Part shown: piece by piece, positions 20,004 through 30,939 of the stretch | Layout of the letters: each line of letters starts with the position of its first letter | Position numbering within the stretch: the stretch's first letter is position 1 | DNA from: Paratrimastix pyriformis | Lineage: Eukaryota; Preaxostyla; Paratrimastigidae | Direction: 5' to 3' | NCBI GenBank assembly: GCA_027972325.1 | Contig: JAPMOS010000010.1 | Location: 372,001-436,000 of the forward strand | Length of the DNA stretch: 64,000 nucleotides | Position numbers and translations under genes: made by a program | Notes under the pieces: generated by a model | Database searches by the model: none | Seen by the model: the letters and a program-made list of their open reading frames with translations, nothing else | What the model was told of the DNA's origin: nothing

Positions 20004-23000
20004 TTACCCTCTCGAGGAGGCCCTCTGAGCGACCGTCTTCTGGCGCTCCTCGATCCGCGCCTTGACGGCGGCCCGCTCGCGCTCGATCTCCAGCAACCGG
20101 TTCCACTTGGCCGCCGAGGGGGCCACCAGGGGCAGCCCCCCTTGCATCACAGCCGCCCCCAGTGCCACGCCCTAAGCAGGAGCACGTGAGATGCAGGGTG
20201 GGCAGGATGGCCGGGGCACGAGAGACCAAATCGACTTCACCCGGGTCCGAGCAGGCCGGGTCGAGGACCCAGGCCACGAGCAGCTCGGGGGGTATCGCCT
20301 CCAGCTGCTGCAGCCGCTCGTTGTCCTGCTGCTCCTGTGCGAGCCGCTCCGCATCCGGGTCGACGACACCTTTGGGCGGCTTGCCCGCAGGGGCTTTGGC
20401 TGCGGCCTTTCCCTACGCGATGGATGGCGATCGGATCGAAGAGGACGTGCTGCGAACCTTGTTGGGCGTCGCGGGCCGGCCGGCCGCCTTGGCAGGGGGT
20501 TTGGCTGGACGGAAACACCGATGGACGATGGATGAGAACGAGACGGAAAATCCGATGCACGGGCGGGGCAGACCCTCAGCGGCAGCGGCAGCCTCCTGTG
20601 CGGCCTGTGCCTCAGCTTCCTGCCGGGCCCGTGCCTCGGCCTCCTCGCGCTCCCGGGCTGCGCGTGCCCGGTCCGCAGCCACCTGGAAGGGGAGATGACC
20701 ATGATGATGAGAATGAGGATGATGATGATGATGGTGATGATGATGATGATGGTGATGGTGATGATGATCAGAGGGGGCGGCCGGACCCGGTCGATCTCGG
20801 CCCGGGCGGCCTCGAAGCGGGCCTTCTGGGCCATCTGCAGGGCGGTCGCGGCCAGGTAGGCGTCGCTGATGGTGGCGTATGCCCCCGCCGACAGGAAGAC
20901 CGTGTTGGGCTGGGGCTGGCCGGCCACCAAGGGGCTCGTGGGGGCCGCCTGGCCCATGCGCTGAACAAGAACAAGAAGAACAACAAAAATGTGAACAAGA
21001 ACAACAAACAACAAAAATGTGATGGATGGGCACGAAAATCACTCGGCGGTTGGAAAAGAAAAATAGAGACGAGACGACTCCCCCGGGGGGTATACCCACG
21101 GACCAGAATGGGGACAGGGTCCAGGCCGAGGAGGATCCGCTTGGCCCAGTGCAGGCCGGCCTTCTGCCAGGCCGACCCGTCCCCGGGCGCGAAGGGCCCC
21201 TGCAGAGCGGCCAGGGCCGGGTGGGCCTGCAGGGCGTTCGCGTAGAAGCCCACCAGGTCGTCGCTCTGCCCCACACATAGCACCCCCATTCGCCCATCAG
21301 AACGCAGGGAGACCGAGGCCTCGGGGGGGGGGGGGGGGGGGGGGGGGACAGAGGGTCGGCAGCCGGGGCGGACCGCGAGGCCCTTGCCTGTGCTCTCGGG
21401 GTCATAGCGCTCGCCCAGGGCGAAGGCCTCGGCCCCGCAGTTGAGCAGCAGCCGCAGCTCGGCCGGGGCCACACCCGCACCCGCAGCCGCCTGCTCCACG
21501 CCACAGGTGAGATCGCCGCATGGGAAAGATGAGCTCACTGACGAGTTGCGAAGGACATGAGGGGGCGAGGCCGAGGGGTTGGGGAAGGGGTTGGATCAGC
21601 AGGTGACCTGCTCGGCCAGGGAGAGGGCCTCCTCGAGGTTGTTCACGGCCGGCCCGTAGGCGGCGGCGGACAGGACAGGCCGACCAGCACCCGCGGGGGC
21701 CTTGCGAAGACCAGGGACAGAAAAGGAGAGGCGGATGAAGAAGAAGCGAACGAGGGGGTGTCTGCAGGAAGGCCCCGCCCACCAGCAGCCAACGGGCATG
21801 AAGCGCGCCCACCAGCAGAGCAGCCCCACCAACGGGCGAGGCGAGGGCGCGGGCGGGGCGGACCCCCTTTGCCTCCTGCAGGATGCGCCCCAGCTGCTCG
21901 CCCAGCGCCCCCAGGGCAGCCACCTGCCTGTGCAGGGCGCTCTCCGCCGCCCCCGCCTGCTGTTGGTGGGCCTCCGCTGCGGCTGCCGCGGCTGCGGTGG
22001 CGGCTGCGGGCGTGCCTGAGGCCGTCCCGGGCCGGGCGCCCGTCTGGGGGGTGGCCGCCCGCTTGGCCCCGGCACCTGCAAGGAAGAGAGAAGAGAGCGG
22101 CACCCGAGGAAGGGCGTGCCACCAGAACGAGCAGAGATAAGGGTGCCTCGTGGATGCGTCCCTGGTGCGGTCAGGCGAGCAGACGGACCGGCCTTGGCGG
22201 TGGCGGTGGGGAGGGGCGGGACGGGGAGCCCGGCCAGGAGCGGGTGCCCAGGGGCGACTGGGATCGGGGGCAGCGGCCCCGCGGCGACGGACAGGTGCTG
22301 CATGGCGAGCTTGCCCTCCCCCACACCCGCACCTGCACCCAACCCAGCAGCACCGGACCGGGGTGAGATCCACTGCTGCGCCGGAGAAGGGGATACAGGG
22401 GAACGTCACCGTTCATACACACAAATGACATCCATCCCTCAGCCTCTTTCGTCGAGTGCGTTCGATCAAGCCTGAAGTCCCGCTCCCGTCAAAAAGCTGA
22501 GACAGGAAAAACCCGGTCTCGCCCCCCTTGGATCCTGGAGGGCGCCAGACCGGCACGGCCCAGCATGACCAGGGGCGCGCAGCAGAGGGCGGGCAGGCGG
22601 GCGATGGGCTCGCCCTCGCGGGGCAGCCGACGGGCCCCGGGGATCAGCTTCAGCTGGTGCGCGGGGGGCGGCGGGGGGGCCGGGGCGGCCGGGGCGGGGC
22701 TGGGGCTGGCCGGGGGCCGGCCGGCGCCCGGTTTGGCTGTGGGTTTGGGAGGGGAGGCGGGCGGCCCTGGGGCCGGGGCGGCGGGCTCCGGGGAGGGAGC
22801 AGCGGCCGGGGGGGTGGGCGAGGGCGCCGTGGCGGGCCGAGCAGGGGGCGGGAGAGCCTCAATCTGCAGGTCGCTCCGACAGGGCGAGAGGGGCGGTGCG
22901 GGCGGGGTGAGCGATGGTGGAGCCGAGCAGACGGGACGCGGGGGCTGTCGGTGGAGGGTTGGGGACGGGCCTTGGCCTGCGCGAGGCGGGTCATCACGTG

Positions 23001-24067
23001 ATGAAAGAGCGGCACGTCGCTCAGGGCCGCGCCGCCTTTGGCAAGCTGCGCAGGGGGAAAGGAGGGGAGTGGAGGGGGCCAGTTGATGAAAGACGGGCAC
23101 CCAGGAGAAAAAGGGGTTCGCCCCTTCCTCCCTCTCCCTCTCCCTCTCCCTCTCCCTCTCCCTCTCCCTCTCCCTCTCCCTCTCCCTCTCCCTCTCCCTC
23201 TCCCTCTCCCTCTCCCTCTCCTCTCCCTCTCCCTCTCCCTCTCCCTCTCCCTCTCCCTCTCCCCATGGGCCCACCGAGGAGACGGACGGCCATCGACAGG
23301 CACATGGAGGCGCTCTTGGGCAGGCCGAGCTCCCCGCAGAGCGACCTGGGCACCCACCAGGGTGAGGTCGACGCCGAGGTCGAGAAAGAAGGGGAGGTGA
23401 TGATTGGGGAGGGGAGAGGAGGGGACCGAAGACGAGGGGAGGGGGGCGCCGAAGCGGTGAAGGGCGAGCGGTGGGCAGACCCGATGTGCTGGTCGAGGGT
23501 GACGGAGTCGAGCAGGTCGCGACCCGCCAGGGTTGGGAAGACCTGCTTTTCCAGCAAGTCGATCTGGCTCTGGATAGACATTGGCGGCGGGACCGCCCCA
23601 CGGGGAGGAGGCGGCGCGGTAGAGGAGCCGACCAGCTAGGGGAAGGATGCGTGATGACAGGTGATTGGGTGAGGATGACTCAGACCTGTCCGGGGATCCC
23701 ACGCGACGTGGCAGTGACGTTGATTTGAAGGGTCGGAACCCCGCCGGCACCAAAAACCTCGAGGGCCTCAAGCTGGTGGCGTATGCGGGTGAGACGGCGC
23801 CGCACGAGACGACACACAGACCCTCTCGACAGATGGCGGGAGACAATGATGAGCAAAAAACCTCGACTAAGGTCCATGACATGTGAGATTCCTCGCGGAA
23901 AAACAGGAAGAGCGGCAGACGATAATCGCAGCCGGATCGGGCGGGAGAGAGGCCGGAAAAGCTGAAGTTACTTCATTCATGGCAAGTTGCATCATTTCTT
24001 GTGTTTTGTGCTGCGAAAAATATTCGCGCAAGCGCTGCTTGTCTCGCTCTGAGAGGTCCATTTTCAA
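20004..24067 (-). CDS. ENO4: ENO4-like enolase homologue, probably inactive
   Basis: Read on the minus strand, the pieces follow human ENO4 in order. An N-terminal dimerisation-like helix comes first (LREYFSQHKTQEMMQLAMNE, 24043-23980). Next is GVPTLQINVTATSRG, equal to the GNPTVEV motif of enolases. Then come LSMAVRL, LCCAPLVMLGRAG, LLLNCGAEAFALGERYDPES and LVGFYANALQAHP with LQGPFAPGDGSAWQ, matching the ENO4 and enolase DPF..DD..W segment. The end has FLSAGAYATISDAYLAATAL and KWNRLLEIERE, the enolase KYNQLLRIEEE signature. The enolase catalytic lysine (LLLKVNQIGS; LIIKHTNQTT in ENO4) is replaced here, suggesting a pseudoenzyme. ENO4 works in the sperm flagellum in mammals. A Pro/Ala linker of about 70 residues (22650-22860) replaces the shorter human one. 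Exon joins are partly inferred. Confidence 0.75.
20699..20770. repeat. GAT/GGT triplet tract in an ENO4-like intron
   Basis: About 70 bases of GATGAT, GATGGT and GAATGAGGAT units. On the gene's sense strand it reads ATC/ACC. A donor-like site precedes it on the minus strand. Confidence 0.85.
21323..21347. repeat. Poly-G run in an ENO4-like intron
   Basis: About 25 G on the plus strand, that is poly-C on the sense strand of the host gene. Exact length is uncertain. Confidence 0.9.
23125..23262. repeat. CCCTCT hexamer array in an ENO4-like intron
   Basis: About 22 copies of CCCTCT with one phase slip near 23220. On the plus strand it is pyrimidine, so it is purine-rich on the sense strand of the minus-strand host gene, one of the few exceptions to the pyrimidine bias. 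Confidence 0.9.
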
Positions 24068-24134
24068 AATAAAAAATGGCGACCGAGTGGCAAGAAACCC
24101 GTTCGACAGGCTTTTGGCTGCTTACCGCACGAAA
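24068..24134. promoter_or_regulatory. 67-bp divergent promoter between ENO4-like and VIT/VWA genes
   Basis: Only 67 bp lies between the two outward-facing start codons (24067 and 24135). The left part is A-rich (AAAATAAAAAATGG). Core promoters and 5' UTRs of both genes must overlap here or extend into the opposite gene. If the frame that is open upstream to 23883 on the plus strand were used, the genes would overlap; the VIT domain begins only after 24135, so that ATG is preferred. Confidence 0.45.
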
Positions 24135-27067
24135 ATGGCTCCCCCCAAACCGACAGGACTGATTGCGAAGGATGGATCGGCCATTCCGCTGCACCGGACT
24201 GCGATTCAGTTCCACGTTCACGACTTTGTCGCCTCCGTGACTGTATGCCAGCTCTATACGAATTCTGGCTCTGCGACACTGGAAGCTGATTATCTTTTCC
24301 CACTCCCACGGGATGCTGCTGTATGCGGATTCGAAGCAATTTTGAAAAATAAGAAAATTGTTGGGATTGTCAAGGAAAAGGAGGAAGCGCGTGCCGCCAT
24401 GGACGATGCGATTGCGCAGGGCCATGGCGCATTCATGTTGGAGCAAGAGTCCGAGGCCATGTTTCGCGCCACAATTGGCTCTCTGCTCCCCTCCGAATGG
24501 GTCGAGATCAAGATCACTTTCATCACCGAGCTCGGTGCAAACTCTGATGTGATGCAGTTCCTCATTCCCAAAAATCTTGCTCCCAGTCTGTTTGGCACGG
24601 CTTTTTTGAGATTTTTTCACCATCTTTTTTCTTGCATGCAGACATGACCCACTTTTTCAACAACGACCGACTCGATCTGGACCAAGCCGGCGATCCGGCC
24701 CTGCGGCGCGAGCTTGTCGAGGGTGATATTGTGACCACCTTCCCGATCACCCTCACCGAGGTCACCAACGTGCCCGCGGATCGGTTCGCCCTGACCACCG
24801 TCGGTCTGTCGGTTCGGCTCTGGCTCTGCTCACCTGCTGCTTCCAGAGCCCACGAAGCGGCATTTCGTCCTGTCCGGGGCCACCACCAACGGGTACCTGC
24901 CCTGGGATCTGGCCTTCGACATCAAGCAGGAGCGTCCCAACCTCAGCGCCGGTGTGGTTGAGGTCTGTATCCCCCTGGTTATCACCTCCATCATCATTCA
25001 TCATCATCGTCTCTACTCACCTCTGGCAGGCTGACCCTGAGCACGAGACCCAGGCAGCCATCGTGTCGGTCTTCCCGGAGATCGTGGCCGAGCCCGACAT
25101 GGACGACCTCAGCCCCGAGGTGATCTTCGTCGTCGACCGGTCCGGCTCGATGAGCGGCAGCTCCATCAAGGCCTGCCAGGCCGCCCTGGCCATCTTCCTG
25201 CGGTCCCTGCCGCCCGCCTGCAAGTTCAACATCATCGGCTTCGGCTCGACGTCCGTTTCCAACCCCGCGCCCCCGCCGCACCCGCTTTTCCATGCGCCCG
25301 GCTGACTTTGCCCTCTGACCCCCCCGCCCCAGGATGCAACTGTGCTTCCCCGAGAGCCAAGTCTACGGGGACGAGAGCCTGGCTGCGGCCACGGTGCACG
25401 TCGACCAGAAGGTCAAGTCCGACCTGGGCGGCACCGAGCTGCTGCCGCCCCTGCGGACCATCTTCCAGCGGCCCCACGACTCCCGCTACCCCCGGATCGT
25501 CTTCGTCCTCACCGACGGCCAGGTCCGCAGCCAGCCGCCACGATACGCCCCACGCCCCAAGCATCACCACCATTCGTCATCATTCCCATCCCGATCATTC
25601 TCATCCAGCCATCATCGAGCCATCATCAATCCAATGGTCGTCTCTTGTCTGTTCTTTTCCGGACCACTCGTCAGGTGGACAACAACCAGGCCTGCATCGA
25701 CATGGTCCGGACCGGCGCCCAGGACACGCGCGTCTTCACGTTCGGCATCGGGGGCCAGTGCGACCACGCCCTGGTCGAGGGCCTCGCAAAGTCTGTCGGG
25801 TGTGTGATACCCGGGGGTGTGGTACCCGGGTGCGGTACCCGGGGGGGATGGTGACTCATTCTCGGGACCCAAGTGCGGCCACGTGCTCAACCACGTCCTC
25901 CCCTCTGTCCCCATTCTCCCAGGGCGGGCCGGGGCACTGCCAGCTTCGTGGTGGAGGTGAGCGCCACCCTGGAGGCGACCATCCTGGACGTCCTCAACAA
26001 GGCCCTGAAGCCCGTCTTCGTGCCGACCTCCGTGCACTGGCTCCTGCCCGCCGGCTACCACGTCCAGCAGGCGCCGGGGCTCCTGGTGCCCGCCTTCGCG
26101 GGCGAGCGGATCCTGGTTCATGGGCTCCTCACCAAGACGCCTCCGACCGCCCTGCCCTCGGGGCCCAAGGACACCCCCTACACGAGCGCCCCGCAGGCCG
26201 AGGGCCAGCCGCTGGGGGTCCTCATGCGGGGCTACTTCGGCGTCCGGGAGCGCGAGGTGTCCGCCACCCTGACGCCCTTCGTCCCCGCCAGCCCTGCCGA
26301 GGTCTGCCCCCGCCCCCGCGACTGCCTCGCTTGCCTCGCCTCCCCCTTCCCCCAGTTGTTCATGATTCCATCACAATCGCCAACGCCGCCCCCACCCCCC
26401 CAGTCGCTGACGGTGCACAAGCTTGTTGCCCGGTCGCTTGTGACCCGCTGGGAGAGCAGCACCGCCGCGGCGCCCGAGAAGAAGGCCGCCGTCGTGGCCC
26501 TGGGCGTGCGCTACCAGCTGGTGACGCCCCACACGAGCTTCCTGGCCATCAACGAGCGCGACCTGTCCGAGCCGGTCCCCGAGGGCACCACCGTCTCGGT
26601 CTGCCACCTCCCCGGCCCCCGACCCCCACGCCACCCATGCACGGCACGCCTCCTCATCCTCATTGTCTCCGTGCCTGCCTTGCCTGCTGCGTGTGACGGC
26701 ACAGGTTTCCATGTCCACCACCGAGGGCCGCGCCGAGGTCCAGGTGGGTGCGGCGCCGGCCTCTCCCGTCTTCGGTGGCGGCGCCCCGTACCCGATGGCG
26801 GACATGTGGGCCATGGGCGGCGCGGCGGGCATGGCCGCCCCGGTGATGATGGGCGGCCCCCTCCCGCCGCCTCCTCCCCCGGCCCCAACCGCCGCCGCGT
26901 TCTGCTCCGTCGGCGCCGTCGGCCCCCAGCGCCCCACCCTGGCCGCCGCCGAGCCGTCCTTCCGGCCCCAGGCCGCCTCCACCTCCAAGCGGAGCGGCGG
27001 CGGCTTCTTCTCGGCGCTCTTCGGCCGCCGTGCCTCCCCGCCCCCCCAGCCCCAGCAAGTGAAACAG

Positions 27068-27106
<39 letters not shown>

Positions 27107-27983
27107 ATCGACGATCTGCTCAACTGCCAGATGGAGTCGCTCTCCTCGCGCTCTGCCTCCCTGGCGGCCGCCCCCGCCGAGGAGGCGAAGGCCGACTTCC
27201 TGGACGCGTTCTGCGCACCCCCGCCCGCACCCGCTCCTTGCGGCGCGCCTCCGCCTCCCCCGACGGGCTTCTGCCCGCCTCCCCCTCCCCCTCCTCCGGG
27301 TGCCTGCCCGCCCCCCATGTCCGGGCTCCCGCCTCCACCCATGTTCGGGGCGTATGCGTCGCCCCCAACGTCCTCGCTGTTCATGCCCCCGCCCCCGCCC
27401 CCGCCCATGGAAAGGAGCATGCTCCAGCCCCAGTCCCAGCCCAATGCCATGAGCATGCTCCAGCCCCCGCCCATGCCCCAGCCCATGGCCATGTTGGACA
27501 TGGATTACGCCTTGTCGGCCCCGGTCCCGGCGGCCCCTCCGGCGCCGCCCATGAGGGCTCCGGTTCCAGCCCGGGCCGCCGCTCCTGCGCCCGCACCTGC
27601 GCCCGCACCCGCGCCTGGGATGGCCGGCATCCTTCGGATGCAGTCGGCGGCCGGCTACTGGGAGGCCACCCCGGCCCTGTTCACCGCTCTGGGCCGGCCC
27701 CAGCCCGAGGTCTGTCCCTCCCTGTGCCACTGCCACTGACACACCGGTGCCTCCCCAGATCGCCTCGGCCTGCGCGTCCTTCGGGCCCCTGATGGCCCTG
27801 GGCGAGGCCGACCGTGCCCGGTGCATGGCCACCCTGGCCGCCCTGGCCCACCTCAACAAGTGCTTCGGCGGCCGCGCCACCGAGTGGGCCCTGATCGCCC
27901 GCAAGGCCAAGGCCTACCTCAAGAAGACCCTGGGCGGCGAGGACTACCTGACCTGGCTCCCCGCCCTCGAGGCCCTCTTCTAA
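24135..27983 (+). CDS. VIT and von Willebrand A domain protein with Gln/Pro-rich tail
   Basis: The N-terminus is a VIT domain: VTVCQLYTNSGSATLEADYLFPLP, AVCGFEAILKNKKIVG, SLLPSEWVEIKITF. A VWA domain follows: SPEVIFVVDRSGSMSGSSI gives an intact MIDAS (DxSxS), then LGGTELLPPL and RIVFVLTDGQ. The arrangement is that of VWA5A, of the PARP4 central region and of many amoebal proteins. After the VWA core come a beta-rich region (WLLPAGYHVQQAPG), VARSLVTRWES, YQLVTPHTSFLAINE, a polyglutamine run of about ten residues (27071-27108), a Pro-rich linker with Met repeats, and a conserved C-terminal helical block (YWEATPALFTAL ... WALIARKAKAYLKKTLGG). Introns start GTCTG or GTCCG at about 24964, 25249, 25523, 25790, 26299, 26599 and 27709. 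Such proteins are cytosolic scaffolds; no enzymatic site is visible. Confidence 0.85.
27071..27108 (+). repeat. CAG run coding polyglutamine
   Basis: About 11 CAG codons in frame inside the VIT/VWA gene. It is a likely length-variable site. Confidence 0.9.
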
Positions 27984-28162
27984 AGGGACCTCCAGACCGC
28001 CTGTGTGCAAGATGTGTACAGTACACCGTAAATATGGCGACCCTTGTACATGCTTTTTTTTTCCTTCGGCTTTCTCCGGTTTCCCCAACAAGAACATGCC
28101 GGCAGGTGGGCAATGTCGGGTGGGTGGAGCGGGCTCTCCATTTGTTCGCTCTCTCAGTCTCA

Positions 28163-30316
28163 ATGTTTTCCCCTGACATTTCACGCTCATTGCCACCAGA
28201 ACGTGTCTTTCCTCGCCTTCTTCCCGATGATCTGTTAGTTTGCATCGTTGATGCATCGCCAGAGCCGCTCCGTACTTACCTTGAATTGATGGGAGCATCC
28301 CACGCCATTCGTACGGCGATTCGAGGCTCCCCACGCGAGCTATCTTTCATCAATGTCCCCGCCATTGACGACGAGGATGAAGACCCCGCCCCCACGGCCG
28401 AGGAGCTGGCGACCATCGTGAGTCCCTGCAAGTCCCTCAGCAAGCTGACTTTTCCCAGGCGCTGGCGTTTTCCACCGCGCAATCAGGCCTGGCTGGAGGA
28501 GGCCTTTGCCGCCCGACTCTGCCACCTGACCAGCCTGAGCATCCCCGAGCCGGAGTTGCTCCAACCGGCGGCGATGGAGCTGGTGCTCACACATCAGCCC
28601 AAACTGGTCGAGCTTCATCTCCCCCTGATCACCAGCTCCCTTTTCGGGGCGCTTGGCCGCTCCTGCCCCAACCTGCAGGCGCTGCACGTCCGGGCGATCG
28701 TTGGCGACCTGTCCCAGGCGGTACCCCTGGCGGGCCGCCTCAGGCAACTAGTCGCCCCTGATTTCACCATCCCGAAGCAGGGGGCAGATCCCTTCGCCCA
28801 AGGGCTCACCGTCTTGGAGCGGCTTGACCTGCGCGGCTGCCCGAGCGGCTTCCTGCGGCCGGTCGCGTCTCATCTGGCCCACCTCGCCCTGCCCTGCTAT
28901 CCAGTTGCCGGCCTGGACGAGATGGGCTTCTGCCAACTGGAGACCCTTGAAGTGGCCGTGGCTCGACAGCTGGGCACCGGAATGGCCCGGCTGCTGGCCC
29001 GGAACCAGTCCACGCTGCGCTCAGTCACCCTCTGGCTGGAGGAGGAGCCTGATCTGGGGCCCCTCCCGGATGCCCTGGGCCGCTTGACCCGCCTGGCGAG
29101 CCTCGACCTGCGCCAAAAGGACGCGATGTATCAGCCGTTGCCACCGGAGCTCCTCGATCGGCTCAGCCAGCTTGCCATCTGGGCCTGGTGCACCTCCCCG
29201 GTCGACATCGCCGGCCCGCGCCTGCGCACGCTGCGCCTGAACCTCCTGGGTCTGAGCACGACCGACTCGGTGGCCGTGAGATGCCCTGCCCTGGAGGATC
29301 TCGCTCTGGCCGCAGTGTCCGAGGGCGAGCCCAAGTTGGTTTTGGATTGCCCCCGTCTCCGGGCCTTGGGACTGGTGGGCCTCCTTCCCCAGCGGATATT
29401 ACCCATGCCTCTTCTGGCAAGGGTTCACGGCTCGGAGACCCACCAATTCGACACGATGCAGGAGAAGTTGCGGGCATGGTTCCCCCAACTCCGGCAGACC
29501 CTCGATGCGGTTGTTGTGCCTGCCTGGGTGGTAAAGACTCTGCTGCGTGCCTCGAGTCCGCTGCAGTGCGTGCGGGACTTGTTGCTCGATGCAGCCGACT
29601 TGTCCAACCCGTTCGCGGTCACTCTGCCAGGGCAGCTCGAGCACCTGGAGGCGACCCTCATTACCCGGGGGAAGAAGCCACTCGATCTGCGCGTGGATGC
29701 CCCGGGGCTGCGCATCATCCGCATGGGCATCCAGGCAGGAGGCTACGAGGACAATCCGGAGGCGCGCTTGACTCTCCAATGTCCCTCTCTTGCATGTCTC
29801 GCCATCAGCAGCATTGCCGGCCCGACAGCCGTGGAAATGGCCTCGTCGGCCGAGGGCACATCACCGCCCCTGCGCAGCCTTCGAGTGGGCGCCGCCTGCA
29901 CGGCCCTGGCCGCGAGCTTGTTCTCCATCATGGCCCGTCACGGCGCTCGGTTGTGCCGCCTTGTCCTACCCGAGCTCATCACGCCCGCCTCGTGGCGCAC
30001 AGCAGAGGCCGCTCTGTCTCAACTGCCCCGGCTGGCCACTCTGACCATGTGCCCGGCGCCCGACATGAGACTCGCCTGTCCACAACTTCGGCTGTTGAGC
30101 CTCACGACCAGCCAGAACCCTCTTCCCCTCCGGTCGCTGGTCCTCGACTGCCCCTTGCTTGAGGAGGTGCGGGGGTGGTTTTTGTCTGGATTTGGCCGAG
30201 TCGAGTTGGCCCGGCCGGCGCCCTTCTTGCGTCGTCTGGGGAAAGTGTACAGAAAGGGGGCTGTGAGGGCGGAGCAATTCCCTGGGGTGGAATTTGAAGA
30301 GAACGCACTCGTTTAA
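28163..30316 (+). CDS. Intronless leucine-rich repeat protein with F-box-like N-terminus
   Basis: One uninterrupted frame of 717 codons runs from ATG at 28163. Residues about 10-50 (RLLPDDLLVCIVDASPEPLR) resemble an F-box. The rest is a series of irregular leucine-rich repeats: LTSLSIPEPELL, LVELHLPLI, LQALHVRAIV, LERLDLRGCPSG, LASLDLRQ, LRTLRLNLLG, LEDLALAAV, LRALGLVG, LRSLRVGAA, LATLTMCPA, LRLLSLTTS and LRSLVLDCPLL. F-box/LRR proteins choose substrates for SCF ubiquitin ligases; that role is inferred. Unlike its neighbours it has no intron and no long Pro/Ala linkers. Its last codons (NALV, stop) lie inside the left inverted repeat of the element at 30304-30908, so the present C-terminus may have been supplied by that element. 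Confidence 0.8.
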   Translation: MFSPDISRSLPPERVFPRLLPDDLLVCIVDASPEPLRTYLELMGASHAIRTAIRGSPRELSFINVPAIDDEDEDPAPTAEELATIVSPCKSLSKLTFPRRWRFPPRNQAWLEEAFAARLCHLTSLSIPEPELLQPAAMELVLTHQPKLVELHLPLITSSLFGALGRSCPNLQALHVRAIVGDLSQAVPLAGRLRQLVAPDFTIPKQGADPFAQGLTVLERLDLRGCPSGFLRPVASHLAHLALPCYPVAGLDEMGFCQLETLEVAVARQLGTGMARLLARNQSTLRSVTLWLEEEPDLGPLPDALGRLTRLASLDLRQKDAMYQPLPPELLDRLSQLAIWAWCTSPVDIAGPRLRTLRLNLLGLSTTDSVAVRCPALEDLALAAVSEGEPKLVLDCPRLRALGLVGLLPQRILPMPLLARVHGSETHQFDTMQEKLRAWFPQLRQTLDAVVVPAWVVKTLLRASSPLQCVRDLLLDAADLSNPFAVTLPGQLEHLEATLITRGKKPLDLRVDAPGLRIIRMGIQAGGYEDNPEARLTLQCPSLACLAISSIAGPTAVEMASSAEGTSPPLRSLRVGAACTALAASLFSIMARHGARLCRLVLPELITPASWRTAEAALSQLPRLATLTMCPAPDMRLACPQLRLLSLTTSQNPLPLRSLVLDCPLLEEVRGWFLSGFGRVELARPAPFLRRLGKVYRKGAVRAEQFPGVEFEENALV

Positions 30317-30356
30317 AAAAAACCGTGGACACCGGCACAACCACAGGGTCATGTTG
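30304..30356. repeat. Left 53-bp inverted repeat
   Basis: Perfect reverse complement of 30856-30908. It contains the last codons and stop of the upstream LRR gene. Confidence 0.95.
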
Positions 30357-30855
30357 GTCGGCTCGCAGAGGTGGTCTGCTTGGTTTTCAGGCGAGGCACA
30401 CACAGTCTGAAGACGCTGGGAATCTGTGTTTGAGGAGTACCAGCGCACGCACTTAGTTTTTTGGAGAAACAAAAGGACCGTTCAGGACATCTCTCCCCGC
30501 TGAGCGAGGCCCGCCCACGAGTCCTCATGGGTAGGGGTCTCCTCGATGATGACTATCTCACTATTTATGGCAAATTCACCCTTGACTTCGGTTTTCAGCA
30601 GATCTGAGATCTCCACCCGGACCCTTCAGAAGCTCTCCATTTCTGGTGCGCTGCGATGGTGAGACCAAGTGGTGGTGGGTCGTGTTTTCCCAGGCTTGAA
30701 TAAGCTGTTGTTGGAATTGAGTGTGCCTCCTTCCCTTCTCCTATTCACCAGATCAACTTCGTTCTTCTCCACTTCTCGTTCTCCTTCTCCGGCAATTGCC
30801 CCCGGCCAACACGGTTTTCCCTTTCGAATTGAGTCGCAGCGTCCAGGGAAGGGGA

Positions 30856-30908
30856 CAACATGACCCTGTGGTTGTGCCGGTGTCCACGGTTTTTTTTAAA
30901 CGAGTGCG
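30856..30908. repeat. Right 53-bp inverted repeat
   Basis: Perfect reverse complement of 30304-30356. It ends 31 bp before the start codon of the acid phosphatase gene, so it probably lies in that gene's promoter or 5' UTR. Confidence 0.95.
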
Positions 30909-30939
30909 GAAGCCGGTCATCGATTTCACCTATCGGGGA

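Larger units (their letters stand above)
30304..30908. mobile_element. MITE-like element with perfect 53-bp terminal inverted repeats
   Basis: 30304-30356 is the exact reverse complement of 30856-30908 over 53 bases, including an eight-A run. The two arms begin CGCACTCG and end in CATGTTG. The bases just outside are GAA on the left (30301-30303) and GAA on the right (30909-30911), compatible with a 3-bp target duplication. The 499-bp interior has no long open frame and no transposase. Size, TIRs and possible duplication fit a non-autonomous DNA transposon (MITE). An inverted duplication, or an assembly join of two haplotypes, is the alternative. Confidence 0.6.

Noticed and set aside
30304-30908. 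The 53-bp arms as a hairpin transcription terminator
   Set aside because: The arms are 499 bp apart and such terminators are not used by RNA polymerase II; a transposon end fits better.
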